64,000 nucleotides of DNA from Adineta steineri (taxonomy: Eukaryota; Rotifera; Eurotatoria; Adinetida; Adinetidae): the NCBI GenBank assembly GCA_905250115.1, contig CAJNOI010000053.1, positions 215,947-279,946 of the forward strand, given 5' to 3'. The first letter of the stretch is position 1; each line of letters starts with the position of its first letter. A program made the translations under genes and the position numbers. The notes under the pieces are model-generated. The model was not told the origin of the DNA. It worked only from the letters and a program-made list of their open reading frames with translations, and ran no database searches. Of this stretch, positions 35,070-47,684 are shown piece after piece.

Positions 35070-38000
35070 TATTTAGATCACACAAATACAAGAAAGAAAT
35101 TATGTATGAGCAATATTCATATTATTATTTGAATAAACAATTCAATAGGTTTCATCAAATTACAATTTCTAATGAAAATAAAAATTCAATTCTTATTTTT
35201 TTTTCTTTTATTATTATTATTTTCTTCAACATACAAATCAAATCATATGTTTTACAAAAGAAAAAAACATCAAAGTTCTCGCTTCAAAATAAAATTTTAG
35301 TATGAAATTGTATTTTTATTATAAAAAGATTTATTTAAGAAGAAAATATCTTCTCCCACTATATATAGTTATTGTCATAAAAACGACTTTTACCAATTCT
35401 ATCTTTCATCCATTAAGTTTATTTATAATTACAATGATATAGTTAATATAGAATTCATTTGTCTATTAAATACATTACTATTATTATTATCGATCGAATA
35501 TATTTCGTTTTTCTAATAATTAGTGTTTATTCTTAAGAGAATAGATATTTCAATTTGATAAAAAAGGTAAATAATCAAATAGAAATCTGATTAATGTAAG
35601 AATAATACGACATTAGCTATAAAAAGAACTTCTATGTATTTAATACGAATGGCACTTTAACTCTAATAGTTAAAGTTAAATTGCTACATCAAGTATTTAA
35701 TCACCGTATTTTGAAGTTTATCACGAGTCAGAAATTATAGTGCAAAAAGTACAGTCAAACAAAACATGTATAAGCATTATTCGTTTTAAGTAAACATGAC
35801 AATACAAGAAAAAAAAATATTATCGAATATCTGTATTATATTATTTGTCAAAAGAAAAAAGAGATACTTTTGTATATATTTTCATTTTTCATATTAGTTT
35901 GGTTTGTATTTGATAAAGAGTTATAAACAAATCGATAGATAATTTATCTTTATTCTTTTAATGAAATAATATATGTAAAACATTTACAAAAGTAGTCATA
36001 ATGTCATTTTTATACCGTACGGAAATCTAAACGAAACTTTCTTATTATACGTATTAATTTAAAAAAAACAGTGCTCTATGTTTCTGTTATATTTCATCGT
36101 ATTTCAGTCGATATAATAATATTCAATGTTCAACAAAAAATTGTCTGTTATGATAATCAATAGTAATATTATTCATTATATCAAAGATAAAGATCATGAG
36201 CCATCTTTTCGTTTAATACATTAACATTATATTTATTTTAGAATGATAAGCAAATTTCAAAGTGTTAATTTACTTTTTCTCCATAATGTCATATTTTGCG
36301 TATGAAAAAGAGTGTGGACGAGAATATGATTATGACAGAATAGAAATGGATACAGGAAAATATTCTATCTATTCTTGATTAATTATCTATGACAAAAATC
36401 TGATCATTTCTATTTCGAAATTGTTTTAAAACGAACAAAATCGATATATAATGATTAAATGAGGAGGAATAAATCATTGTTTTATATTGTCAGTGAGTTA
36501 ATAACAGATATTTCTATTTGTTGATTTTGATGTCTTCTTAAACATTATCGGTATGCATGTAAACATTGGTTAACAATTAAACGAAGAATGTAGATTAAAA
36601 CCTAAAGAAAATATCTTAATATTCATTCTTCAAATAATTTCTTTTTTTACTTCCATATATTCCAAGCAGAGTCATTAATATAATAATCGGATTATTCCTG
36701 TTCGGTAATGTGTAATGATATACTTGAAAATAAACTGTATAATTCATTCATTTTTCGATGAAAAGTTTTTCATTTAAATCACCAAAATCCACCATAGTTA
36801 CATATAATATTTTTCTCAATAAACTGATTGAATATATCAATCGATTCTCTGGTATATCATGTCATTTTTAGGAAAATAGCTATATAGATTATCAAATCAG
36901 TGGAAAAAATCGAATTGTTGTTTGTAAAGGTTATGAAAATATTAGGGAATATATTTTGGATATATTGTAACAACTTGTTGAGTTACTGAATAGAAATGAA
37001 AATTACATGAAGTCAAATTAACAATAGTTTAGATCAATAAATAAGAATAGAATTGTCATTTTAATAGAAATGAAGTAATTGTTAATGAAGAAATGTAAAC
37101 CTTGATTTAAAATGTTGAACTTTTACGATTTCGAAATATTTCTTCACATTTAAAAGTTGAATATTCAAATGAAACTGACCTTTCAACTTTGACATTCATT
37201 TATTATTGTAAGTATTTATTTAAATAATTAAATAAGAGCGACATCTTTTTTGAAATTTTCTTTCAAAATAAAATAATAATAAAAATGTTAAAATAAATGT
37301 AAAATTTAAAAATAGAATTTGAAATCTTTTGAAAGAAAAAAGAATTGATTGATTGTTGCATAACGTTTGGTTTATCAGTGAACCATTAAGCATATTTTTA
37401 TTGATTGACTTCAATAAAATAATAGATCAAATATAAAGATTGATTTATTTTAATAAAAAAATCTTCTTTTTCTATTTTAATCATTGAAAATAAACAAAGA
37501 TTTTTCAATTTAATTAATTCATTTCTATTCTATCAATTTTAATTAAAAATATTCTTTTATTTTTATCTTTTTAGAATTAATTCTATTCGAAATAATATTT
37601 CAATCTTGTCAATGAAAATTAATATTTATTTGTTCGAAAACTAACCCGATTAAATCTATGTTTATAAACAATATATTTAAATATGCAAATGATTAAATAA
37701 AAAGGAAGAGAAAGAAAAAAGTATTGTTACCGAGTAACTTATTATCGAATATATTATTCATTACTCACTATGATATAATCAGATTTTTCGTTATTTGAAA
37801 TTCTTCGAAAGAGAAGTAGTACAAAATATTTATCTTTTACGAAGTTTTATCAGAATAAAATTAATTTAACGAATAGAAATATAATAGTACTTCTTTTTTA
37901 AGTGTAGTTTATTGAAAAAAATATTTGTTAAATTACTTTTATATCAATATCCTTGACCTTGAATGTTTTCGATAAAGTTTTTTTTAAAGATTATTACATT

Positions 38001-39507
38001 TCCCTTAGCTTTTTATGAGAAATATTCTTCGAATTGATATTCATGAGTCGAATTGGAAGTTTTTTCTTTCGATTAGAAATAAAAATAAGTCTAACGAAAA
38101 TATTGTTCGTCTTTAAATTTTCTCGATAAAATCCTTAATTCATTTTTACTTGGAATATATATATTAAGATATTTACAATATATATTCTTTTCGTTTCTAT
38201 GATAAAGTATTTCATGTATATATACATGTATAAATATACATATTTGTGTCTATAGACATACTTCCTATCCAATGCACTTTTATCATCATATTTTTATTTA
38301 TCCTTAATAAATATTTTCTTTTTACACTTTTATTTTTTATTTTTTAGATTTTAATTATGATTATTTTACTTGATAAATATAACTATATTCGAAGTTCAAG
38401 CCAAAATTTTCTTATACATGATCATATTCTATATATATGATTTATAAGAAAAATACTTACTGATTAGAAGTCGCCAAATTCTATTTTTAAATATTGGTTT
38501 AAATTATTATTTGTATAAAGATGTTAGTTTGAGCATGAATGGCGCAAGGTCGATTCTTCAGGAGAACCAATTAAGGATAAGATTAAACCGGAATGTTGCT
38601 CAAATCCATATGGCTAGCTAAAAGTTTTATTTAAATAATTCAGAAAACGAAGGCAATTAAAGGAAACAATAAATTCCCTCGCATAAAGGACGCGCCGCCA
38701 ATGAGTTCGTGTAATGTTAATAGAGAATTTGCTTAAATATTATCTTAAGTCTAACTGTAATAGAAAATCTTTTAGTTGTTAATATTTACTTAAGATTTTC
38801 ATATAAGTCATATTTAAATAAAAATATTCATGTCTTTAGAGAGATTTTCTATAAATTGACGAAAAATAAAATTTGTTTGATAAAAATGTAATTCTATAAA
38901 GTCATGATTAAACTTTTTTTTTCAAGCATGATTTTTATAGAACTAATTAGTGATACATTCTATGAATATTTTAACATAAGAGTAATAATTCATAGCTCGA
39001 GGAAAATGTTTCAAATAGATGAAAAAATTTTTTGCCTAAAGTAATCGAGATATATATGATTTTATCTAATTGAAATGTGATATTTTTAATAAGGTTATGT
39101 CTTAAAAAGAAAAATTTCGTATAGAAGATAAATAATAATCTTTCGAGATATTAAATATTAATTGCAGACTAAATTTATTTTTATTTTTAACTTACGTTGG
39201 TTTTATTGTGTCGATAAAAACTAAATATATATTATATTTTCGTATTTTTGTCTTCCCTTATTTGCTCTGTGTTCTGTTCTGTTCTGTTATTACTTTTTGA
39301 TGTCAAAATGAAGCGATATTTTGGTAGAAAAAAAATACATTAGATTTATTAAAAGAGAAAAATCCAGATGAATGGGCTTGTTTTATGAATAGTCGCGTAT
39401 TTGAAGGGCTTCGTTTTTCTTTTTATTAGTTTAAAAATAAAATTGACATTTGTAAGAAAAACTTTTTTTTATTGAAGCAAATTTACCTGAGAACCACTCG
39501 CCTGATA
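35070..39507. other. Long gene-poor stretch
   Basis: About 4.4 kb of very AT-rich DNA. No exon could be supported. A less AT-rich island at about 38530-38720 (GGCGCAAGGTCGATTC, GGACGCGCCGCC) stands out but matches nothing I recognise. A TTCTG pentanucleotide run is at about 39270-39285. Confidence 0.4.
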
Positions 39508-42500
39508 ATGATTTTGGATCCGATATTCGAACGAGCAGGGATGAGTGTAAGTTTGATTTCTTTTAAACTAAATAGATTTAATATTATTTTTATTATTTTA
39601 ATATTTTATTTTATTTTCTTTAGATGAATAAAATCAAGCCATTCATTTATGGACCTAAGTAAGATTAATTTAATCGAAATGAGAAAATCTTTAATAGAAT
39701 TCTTTTGATATAAGATCGATTTTATGAAAAAATAATCAATTGATGATCAGTATACTCGAGATAGATATTATCAAATTTTGCTAATAGTAGTCTATTGACT
39801 CTTTTCAGATAAAATTTCCATAATAGGTTTAATTTACGAGGGAATCTCACCAAGTGATACCCTCTGTTTGACCTCATATTCTGCTCATATGTAGGGTTCA
39901 TATAGTAGATAAAAATCCCAAAAGGATTCGTGCCATTGGCCTCTTGTTATTGAGATATAGGACTTCGAAGATATTGAGATAACCCAATGCCGTGGTCCCC
40001 CTCAGGGATGTCCGAAAAACTAATGTTGAGACTTTTTATAGTATGAGGTCTTGCTGAGAGTAGTTTACTACGAAAGTTTTAGATTTACTCCTTGTTTCTA
40101 TCCGGAGATACGGCTATGATAATTTAATGTCACCTAATATCGCTTACAAGAACTAGCATATGATATTCTTTTTTAGAATTCTGAGTATTCAGCAAAACTG
40201 AAACTCTCCCAGTAAACTACTCTCAACAAGACCTCATACTATACAAAATTTCAAGTCAAAATTCCAACATTAGTTTTTCGGATATCCCTGAGGGGGACCA
40301 CGGCATCGGGTTACCTCAATATCTTCGAAGTCCTATATCTCAATAGCAAGAGGCCAATGGCACGAACCCTTTTGGGATTTTTATCTACTATATGAGCAGA
40401 ATATGAGGTCAAACAGAGGGTATCGCTTGGTGACGTTCCCTCGTAAGACCATATTTTATGGCAGATAGCCGTTATTTTCCTTAAGAATTTTTCCTCTCTA
40501 AACAAAATCAAATAAATATTTGAAATATAATATTAATGTTTATATAGAACTGATAATACACCAGATTATTACAATCGAGTTCGTTATATTCGAGATTCGT
40601 GTAAAGTATTTTCTGATGTTTGGAAATCAGATAAAGATTACGTAAGTTAAATAAAAACATGAAGACAAAAAAAAAGAATTTGTTTTTATTTCAGTTAAAT
40701 AAAAGTATTGATAGTGAAATATCAAAAGCATTCAAAGAATTTCGTCAAGGTGAAGTTGCACGAAATTATCGATCTCCATATGGACCAAATGGCGCTCCAT
40801 CGGTTTTAAATCGAACTATTGATGATTTAATTCAAATACATGAATTTATTGATTCAAGAAGAAAAGAATCTCTTGATTCAATTAAAAAAATTATTGAACA
40901 AGCAAGAGATAAACAAGTAAAATAAGAAGATTTTCTTTTAAAAATAAACCGATTACTTTTTTTTCATTTTCATAGGCTAATATTCGTCAAACAATGACTG
41001 AACTTAAAGAGAATTATGAAAAATCTCAACGAAAATTAGAAACAGCTGATTCTAATTTAAAAAAGTTTGTTTTTATTTTTTTTTATTTTTAAATAAGAAA
41101 ATATCTCTTTTTAATTAAGATTTCAAACTCGATCTGATCGTTTAACATTATCCAATTTTGATGAACGTTCTAATGAATTAGAAGATATTCGTACAGAATG
41201 TGAACAAGCACGAACATTAGCACATGATACGTATGCAACAGAAACATATAAAATTGCAAATGAAGAACATTATTTAACCCAAAATATCTTTTCTCAATAT
41301 TTATTTGAACAAAATAATTATTATTCACAAATATCAAAATATTTATCATCAAGAATTCCAATTATTGAACAAAGATTAGAAGAAGATGAATTAACACCTC
41401 CATTTAAATGTGATTTAATAAAACATTGTTCGAAAAGATATGATACATTATTAGCTTATCCTATTGAAATATGTATTCAACTTTTAAAAAATAGTGTCAA
41501 TGAAGAAGGTCTTTTTCGTATAGCAGCAGCGAATGGAAAACAAAAAAGATTAGTTGCTGAACTTGATTTACAATCTATTGATAGAGCTACTTCATTAAAT
41601 GAACTTGGTTATGATCCACATGTTCCTGCAAATACACTTAAACAATATTTAAGAGAACTTCCAGATTGTTTACTTACATCTGCACTTTTTCCACAATGGA
41701 ATGAAATTCCTCTACTCAGGTTTGATTTAGAATATTAGATTTAAAACAACAATATAATGAAATATATATATTTATAGTAGGAATTGAAATTTAAGGCATT
41801 TTTTTCTGTTCAAAATTATTTGAGTAGTCAAGGGGGTAATCTCTATCAGTGGCGGCGCGAGCGGGGGAGGGGGGAGTTAGGGGGTACCCCCTCCTGCTTT
41901 TGGAAAAAAAGACTGAATTTTCTCTGATTTTTGGATTGGCTTTCTCCGATTTTGGGACTTCCTTTCTCCGATTTTTGAGCTGACTTTCTGGTTTGGGACC
42001 CATTTATTTTCTCCTTTTTTGCCATTTTGGATTTGAAAACTGTGTTTAGGTCTGCAGAATCCCGTAAAACCTAAACCAAAGACCTTTTTGTTTTTTTTGA
42101 TCATTAGTTTTGGCTTTTGGGTAGTTAAGGCGGAAAATTTTTCCTAAAATCCATGAAAATTGAAACCGAGAAAATTTTTTTTTTTCTTTCTCCCTTTTTG
42201 TGACTATCCCCCTCCTACTTTTAGCTCTTCGCGCCGCCACTGCTCTCTATCTATCACACAATATTTCATAAATGCATCAATGAGTTGTATGATCAAAGTC
42301 TAAAACAATTGCTAGTCTAATTTTAGGGCTTTTAAAAAACTTTGATCATAAAATTCATTGAAAATTGTGTTGTAATATTGAAGAGATTTGATCTAAATAG
42401 ATATTTAAAAGTAAATAATCTTATTTTATTAGAGAACCGGATCGTGTTCCACGTATTGGTCAATTAATAAATCAATTACCTAAAATAAATTATGAAAATC

Positions 42501-44324
42501 TCCGGTTAGTTTTATTTTTAATAATAGAAAAATATTTAATAAAATTCTTTTTATTTAGTTATTTGGTTCGTTTCTTAGCTCGTGTAACTCAATATCAATC
42601 TGAAAATAGGATGACACCAGAAAATTTAGGTATTTGTGTTGGATGTAGTATATTATATCCAAAAGATCAGTCATCAAATCCATATGCAAGTGCTTCAACT
42701 ATTCTTGAACTTATGATTATTCATCATAAACAATTCTTTCCAAATTCTTCTCAACAAGATCAATCAGTAAAACCAATTAAATCTCAACCTGATCTTATTC
42801 CAACAGAATTTCATTCCGTAATATTTTTAGGGAATAGATTTTCCGGTCAGTAAAATAAATGAAATATCAAGAAAAAATTATTGAAATCGTCAGTAAATAT
42901 ATTAATTGATCAGTTTGAAAAAAATATCCAATACTAGTGAAAATTATATTTAAGTACAACAAAGAGGATTTTAAAGAGCTGTAGAAAGAATGAGAAGAAA
43001 ACTCTATTATTGCATGAAGAAAGCAGTTTTTGCTGCACCTCTTGAGTATGTGACATAAGAATAACACCCACACCTACCCTCAAGATCTTATCTACTGATC
43101 GATTAAATTTTCTGATGGATCTATGAAATTAATTACTGACCATTTCAATAATTCAATGGTCAATCATTGCTTTGATGACCATTTGATAATTCTACTCATT
43201 TTTGACTTTTGCTGCTTTACTGACCCTTTTCATTTATTCTACTGACCACTTAAATGACACCCATATTTTTATTTGATTTTTTTAAAATTTTTTCACTTGA
43301 TTATTTTCTTCTTTAGAAAAGTCGAAGTGGTTCAAATGAAAATTTATTAGATACACAATCATTATCAGGATTTCCGCATCCGTATATAAATATTTTTGTT
43401 TATTATTTGTTAAATAAAATCAAAGTGAATAAATTTAGATCTCCTAGTACACGACGAAAAAATAAAGCTCCACCTCCACCTCCATCTTCATTATCTCAAC
43501 CAATACAAACTGAACAAACTTCTCCTGATCAAACATCAACTCCATATTTAACAGGTAATCGTATTAAACTAAAAAAAGAAGCAAAAGAAACAAAAACCTT
43601 AACATCGAAAAGTACCGAAGAATCATCTCCATCATCTAATCAAGTCAACAATTTACGCAAAATATTTACTAGAGGTTCTTTTTAGCTCGCTTTTAATATT
43701 GCTTTTCATTGTTCGTCATATGGCTTTATCTTTGCTTTATTCGTTAGTATCGACTTATTCGAAAAACTAAAGTCAACAGAAAAAAAAACGAAATACTATT
43801 TTGGTGATATGATTTATTAATAGAATTTTCTAATAAAATATTAACAAAATCTTATTATTATTATTATTTATTTTGTAGTGCCAAGTTCATCAAGTTTTAC
43901 TCCAAGTGATCGAGGTCATGTGCGTACATTAAGTGATGGAATACAATTAGATCGTCCAGGAGCACCACCACCTCTTCCGCCACCGGTTGTTGTTGTTGCT
44001 TCACCAATTATTCGATCAAAAGATAGAACTTCCATTTCATTACCAGCTACTATTAATAATAATAATAATAATGAATATGAAGGAAACATCTCATCAGTAG
44101 AAGAAAAATCAATTGAAAGTGATTCATCAACAGATCAAGTAAATCCTGCTCCTCCACCGCCACCACCACCAGTAACTGATGGTGTTAAAGTTGGAAAATT
44201 AATTTCGGAATTAAATAATCGAATGGCTGCTGCCAAATTAAATAATGCTCAACCAAATACTATTCGTGCTTCTTCTATTCGAAATAGCACACTAAGTACA
44301 CCTGGAGAAACAACTGATTTCTAG
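39508..44324 (+). CDS. BAR-type / RhoGAP protein (RICH/Nadrin-like, ARHGAP17/44 group)
   Basis: GTPase-activating protein for Rho-family GTPases coupled to a membrane-binding helical domain. Eleven exons: 39508-39546, 39624-39658, 40548-40641, 40695-40916, 40976-41064, 41120-41719, 42433-42504, 42559-42817, 43317-43381, 43439-43674 and 43879-44324; 718 residues, every phase checked. Residues about 25-240 are long charged helices (FKEFRQGEVARNYRSPYG, TECEQARTLAHDTYATETYK) consistent with BAR/F-BAR. The RhoGAP domain has PIEICIQLLKNSVNEEGLFRIAA with the arginine finger near residue 292, TLKQYLRELPDCLL and ENRMTPENLGICVG. The C-terminus is Pro-rich (APPPPPSS, APPPLPPPV, PAPPPPPPPV), an SH3 ligand pattern. 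Introns 2, 6 and 8 are enlarged by repeats. The family branch (RICH versus other BAR-GAPs) is not settled. Confidence 0.88.
39818..40461. mobile_element. Fold-back element with arms of about 250 bases (intron 2 of the RhoGAP gene)
   Basis: The left arm (about 39818-40075) and right arm (about 40205-40461) are near-perfect reverse complements. Paired blocks include TTACGAGGGAA, CACCAAG.GATACCCTCTG, CATTGGCCTCTTG, TTCGAAGATATTGAG, GCCGTGGTCCCCCTCAGGGA and GTATGAGGTCTTG. The unpaired centre is about 130 bases. No transposase and no clear target duplication. High arm identity suggests recent origin or ongoing gene conversion between the arms. In RNA this would form a very long hairpin inside a pre-mRNA intron. 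Confidence 0.85.
41847..42242. mobile_element. hAT-type MITE (396 bp) in intron 6 of the RhoGAP gene
   Basis: Inverted ends CAGTGGCGGCGCGA are perfect for 14 bases, continuing imperfectly into a G-rich block. Flanking 8-mers are ATCTCTAT (41839-41846) and CTCTCTAT (42243-42250), 7 of 8 identical. The interior has repeated TTTCTCCGATTTT units and no coding potential. The ends resemble those of the 5963 element in general type but differ in sequence, so this is a separate family. Confidence 0.88.
43040..43085. repeat. Telomere-motif hairpin in RhoGAP intron 8
   Basis: A perfect outer stem TCTTGAG / CTCAAGA (43040-43046 with 43079-43085) encloses ACACCCACACC (43064-43074), whose partner on the left side has decayed to a GTATGTGAC-like sequence. 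The CTTGAG outer block also borders the copies near 3505-3520 and 8245-8260, suggesting it belongs to the unit. Confidence 0.55.
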
Positions 44325-44611
44325 TCTGCAGTAATCCGGTGCTATTCGAATTATTATCAGTGACTCATTTAAAACGAATTTACATCAATAGAAAACATTT
44401 TTCTCTTTTTTTTATCTGATCGCTTCTCTATAAATATAAATACATATGTACTGTTCATAATTATGTGAAAAAAAACGAAAATCTAAACAAACAAAATTAT
44501 TTTCATTATTCAATTTGTAAATATAAAATAATAGAGAAGAATATTCTAATATTTTTATTTTATTGACAAAATTTAAAGAAAGATAAAGATAAGAAAATTA
44601 TTAAAATAGAA

Positions 44612-46040
44612 TTAATTAAGAATATCAAATGAAATAATACGATTGGGACGAATTTCACCAACAAATAATGATCGACCATCAAGACTCATTGTTAAATCAT
44701 GAGGTTCACCATATTTCTAAATAAAATAATTTATTTTTTTTAAAAATAATATTATTAATACAAACATCTAATAATTTCCAAGTAGAAATAAGATTGCCAA
44801 ATGATTTTGGATTAGCACTAAATGTATAACCAATAGCTGGACTGAATCGAGTTTTTCCACTTATTGCATAGATATAATCTATTTTAAAATAAGAATATTT
44901 TTTCGAAGAAAAAAATAATGTTAACATACTTCGAGTTGAATCATATGTAATAGCATAAACAGTATTAAGTAAAGTATTTTCAATAATATATTTAACATTT
45001 CCTTCATCATTTTTCGTATTAAAACAAACAATTCTAAATATTTATTCATAAGAAAATAAAAAAAGGAAAAAATAGTTTACCTTTGATTCTCTCGATCAGC
45101 AACACAGATAAGATTAAGAGATTCAATAAGAATAAGACTATGTGGAACAATAAGTGGCATTTTTCCTAAAGGCATTTGATATTGTTTGATAAGTTTTCCA
45201 TTTGAATCAAATTTAACAATACGAGAATTACAATATCCATCAGAAACATAAATATTTGAACCATCTTTTGATACAACAACATCAGTTGGTTTACAAAAAT
45301 GTTTTGTATCATCACCGGGAACAAATAATTCACCCAATGTTAATAATAATTTATTTCCAGAATATTTAAAAACCTTTAAAATTATATTAAAAGCTAAAAT
45401 ATTATATTAAATTAATTATTCACTTGATGCATTGCAACATCAGTTAACCATACATTTCCTTGATTATCAGTTGTAAGACCATGTGGCATATAGAATCTTT
45501 GAAATTTATTCGATTTTATTACAAGTTTTCTTTTTAGAGAAAAGATAACTTACGTATTATTTCCCCATTGATTTATAATTTCACCAGTTTGACTATTAAC
45601 AGTAAGAATTGTATTTTCACGAATAGCACCAAATTTCTTTCGATTAAAATTATAAACATCAGGAAATGATCTAAAATTATTTCAGGTAAGTCTTTTTCTT
45701 CTTAATTAATAATAACTTACTGTTGATTCCATTTTCTTGATCCTCGATGAAAAATAATTAAATGATTTGGATTCGAAATTGAAGAAGCAAGACCACTAAC
45801 TTGTCCAAGTTTCAGTTCATTTCGAATAGAATTTTCAATTGAAAATAAAATTAAAGGTTTTTTTGATAAAATTGAATTAGATGAATTATTCTAAATTAAA
45901 GTTTTGTTTGATTATTATTATTATTAATTATTTTAAATTTTATTTACTTGGTTAATTGTTTTATTGTTAAAAGAAATTATTCGTCCATTTATATTATAGA
46001 TAACAGAGAAGAAAGTAAGAAGATAGATAAACGAATTCAT
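44612..46040 (-). CDS. PAL: Peptidyl-alpha-hydroxyglycine alpha-amidating lyase (PAL)
   Basis: Second enzyme of neuropeptide C-terminal amidation: converts peptidyl-hydroxyglycine to peptide amide plus glyoxylate in the secretory pathway. Eight exons: 45948-46040, 45721-45890, 45554-45670, 45424-45496, 45081-45373, 44930-45033, 44766-44878 and 44612-44716; 355 residues. It begins with a signal peptide (MNSFIYLLTFFSVIYNING). NHL-type beta-propeller repeats carry family blocks: GQVSGLASS...LIIFHRGSRKW, FYMPHGLTTDNQGNVWLTDVAMHQV, FCKPTDVVVSKDGSNIYVSDGYCNSRIVKF, VPHSLILI...CVADRENQR and GEPHDLTMSLDGRSLFVGEI. No monooxygenase (PHM) domain is attached, so this is a stand-alone PAL as in insects rather than a bifunctional PAM. 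It converges with the RhoGAP gene, 287 bases apart. Confidence 0.93.
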
Positions 46041-46721
46041 TAGACGTTTTCTTCAAATAACAAACTGGGGTGAAAAATCAAATGACGACTATCTTTTTCT
46101 TCTCCTCTCAATAAATACATTTTCTTATCATACCCTTTCGTTTCCCTGGATTGACAGATGATGATTCATATTAAATACTAAACACATAAACATATATATA
46201 TTCTTTTCATTCGACATTATTTCTTATATATAAAAGATTTTATTTAATTTGATAGAGTTAATGATGCTGTTACATCATTTTGTTGTTTTATAGAAGGAAT
46301 ATAGGTGTTGATGGTATTATATTTCTCCTTACCTCGAATCGCATCATTTTCATTCAAAGCATACACTTCGACATTTATCGGTCAGACAAAATCAGAGAAT
46401 ATGAAGTAGAAGAGACAATAAGGGCAAAGTACAATGAGTACAAAGTATCATATTATATATGAAATAAGGCCAAAACGATAAGAAATAATTGGAAGAAGAA
46501 AAATATCGTTCTAACCTTATTTATTTCATAGAAAAGAAATCTATTGTCAATGAAAAATAATTTCTAGGGGTAACGATCATATTTTTCTTGTTTTCTTCTA
46601 AATAGTTTGATTTCATTGTATTTAACAGTCGACGCGATATTAGTTCAATGATGTTTTAGACATAAGAATTTCAACAAAATATTTATTATTTAAAATTCTA
46701 TGAAAAAAATAAAATTATTTT
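46041..46721. other. Intergenic between PAL-like and GPCR genes
   Basis: A 0.7 kb AT-rich spacer upstream of the PAL-like gene. No further gene or repeat is evident. Confidence 0.5.
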
Positions 46722-47684
46722 TCATAAAATATTCATTTGATTTTGATCCTTTAAATTTGTTGTTGGTAAAATATGATTTGGTTGTTTAAATAAAATCTTG
46801 GTAATTGATGTTTTAATTGGATCTGTAAATTGAAATAAAGCAATCATCATAAATAAATAAGAAACATCAATAAATACATAAGATATACGAAAATGATATT
46901 TTGGTATAACAAGAAAAAATGAGAAAAAAATAAACATTGCATAAGGAAAACAATAAATAATTAACATTGCTACTAAAATAACTGTACGTCGAAGCATTTT
47001 TAATTCTTGTTTTGCACGATTTACTCGATTTATTAATGAAACACGTTTACTCATTTTTTTAACATATAAAACTAATTTTAAATAAATAATAAATGTTAAT
47101 GAAACTGGTAAAATATACGCAAAATTAGCCATGTAAATTATTGAAAATGACAAATGTAATGGAAGTTGACAAATTTGATTTTCAATATTATAAACAATTT
47201 CATTTGTAAATAAAAATTTTATTGGATAGAATATACCAAATATCCATGTGAATAAAATAAGAAAAAATTGAAATTTATATGATTGAAATATTAAACGAGA
47301 TGGATAAATTATTCTCACAAAACGATAAATTGATTGTAATAAAAATGAATTATTTAATATTGAACATGATGCATAACCAGCATATCCTCGAAAACTACAT
47401 AATATATCTTGATAATCTCTTTGATTATAATCATTTAAAAGTTTAAAAACATTCATATAATAAATAACAATTCCAAATAGAATTCCAGAAAAACACGAAT
47501 TTGTAACAAGCATCATTGGAACTGTTCGACAGATTTTACTAAAGAAAATTGTCACGAAAAATATTATTGCTAAAATTAATGAACAGAAAATACATAGATT
47601 TGTTATTATATCAATTGGAATAAACCAAGATTCATTATTTATTCGAGATAAATTCTTCATTAAAATACTTGACGTTGTATTCAT
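46722..47684 (-). CDS. Rhodopsin-like G-protein-coupled receptor, orphan
   Basis: An intronless 320-residue protein with seven hydrophobic helices. An extracellular N-terminus with two N-glycosylation sites (MNTTSS, INNESW) precedes TM1 (about residues 24-48). The conserved Cys before TM3 is present (DILCSFRGYAGYASC). The DRY position reads IYRFVRIIYPSR, so the acidic residue is replaced by Tyr while the Arg is kept. TM6 carries ILVAMLIIYCFPYAMF (the CFP form of CWxP). TM7 ends FTDPIKTSI in place of NPxxY. These changes are typical of lineage-expanded receptors; the ligand is unknown. Start at the first ATG. Confidence 0.88.
   Translation of the reverse strand: MNTTSSILMKNLSRINNESWFIPIDIITNLCIFCSLILAIIFFVTIFFSKICRTVPMMLVTNSCFSGILFGIVIYYMNVFKLLNDYNQRDYQDILCSFRGYAGYASCSILNNSFLLQSIYRFVRIIYPSRLIFQSYKFQFFLILFTWIFGIFYPIKFLFTNEIVYNIENQICQLPLHLSFSIIYMANFAYILPVSLTFIIYLKLVLYVKKMSKRVSLINRVNRAKQELKMLRRTVILVAMLIIYCFPYAMFIFFSFFLVIPKYHFRISYVFIDVSYLFMMIALFQFTDPIKTSITKILFKQPNHILPTTNLKDQNQMNIL

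Noticed and set aside
37220..37393. Minus-strand frame with a hydrophobic segment (MLNGSLINQTLCNNQS ... FTFILTFLLLFYF)
   Set aside because: 56 codons from the ATG at 37393; T-rich DNA readily gives hydrophobic frames, and no exon partner or family signal was found. A real micro-protein cannot be excluded.
40311..40511. Minus-strand 66-codon frame
   Set aside because: It lies in one arm of the fold-back element; the matching arm does not preserve it.
41791..42240. Minus-strand Lys/Arg-rich frames in the RhoGAP intron
   Set aside because: They fall within the MITE at 41847-42242 and reflect its TTTCTCCGATTT repeats.
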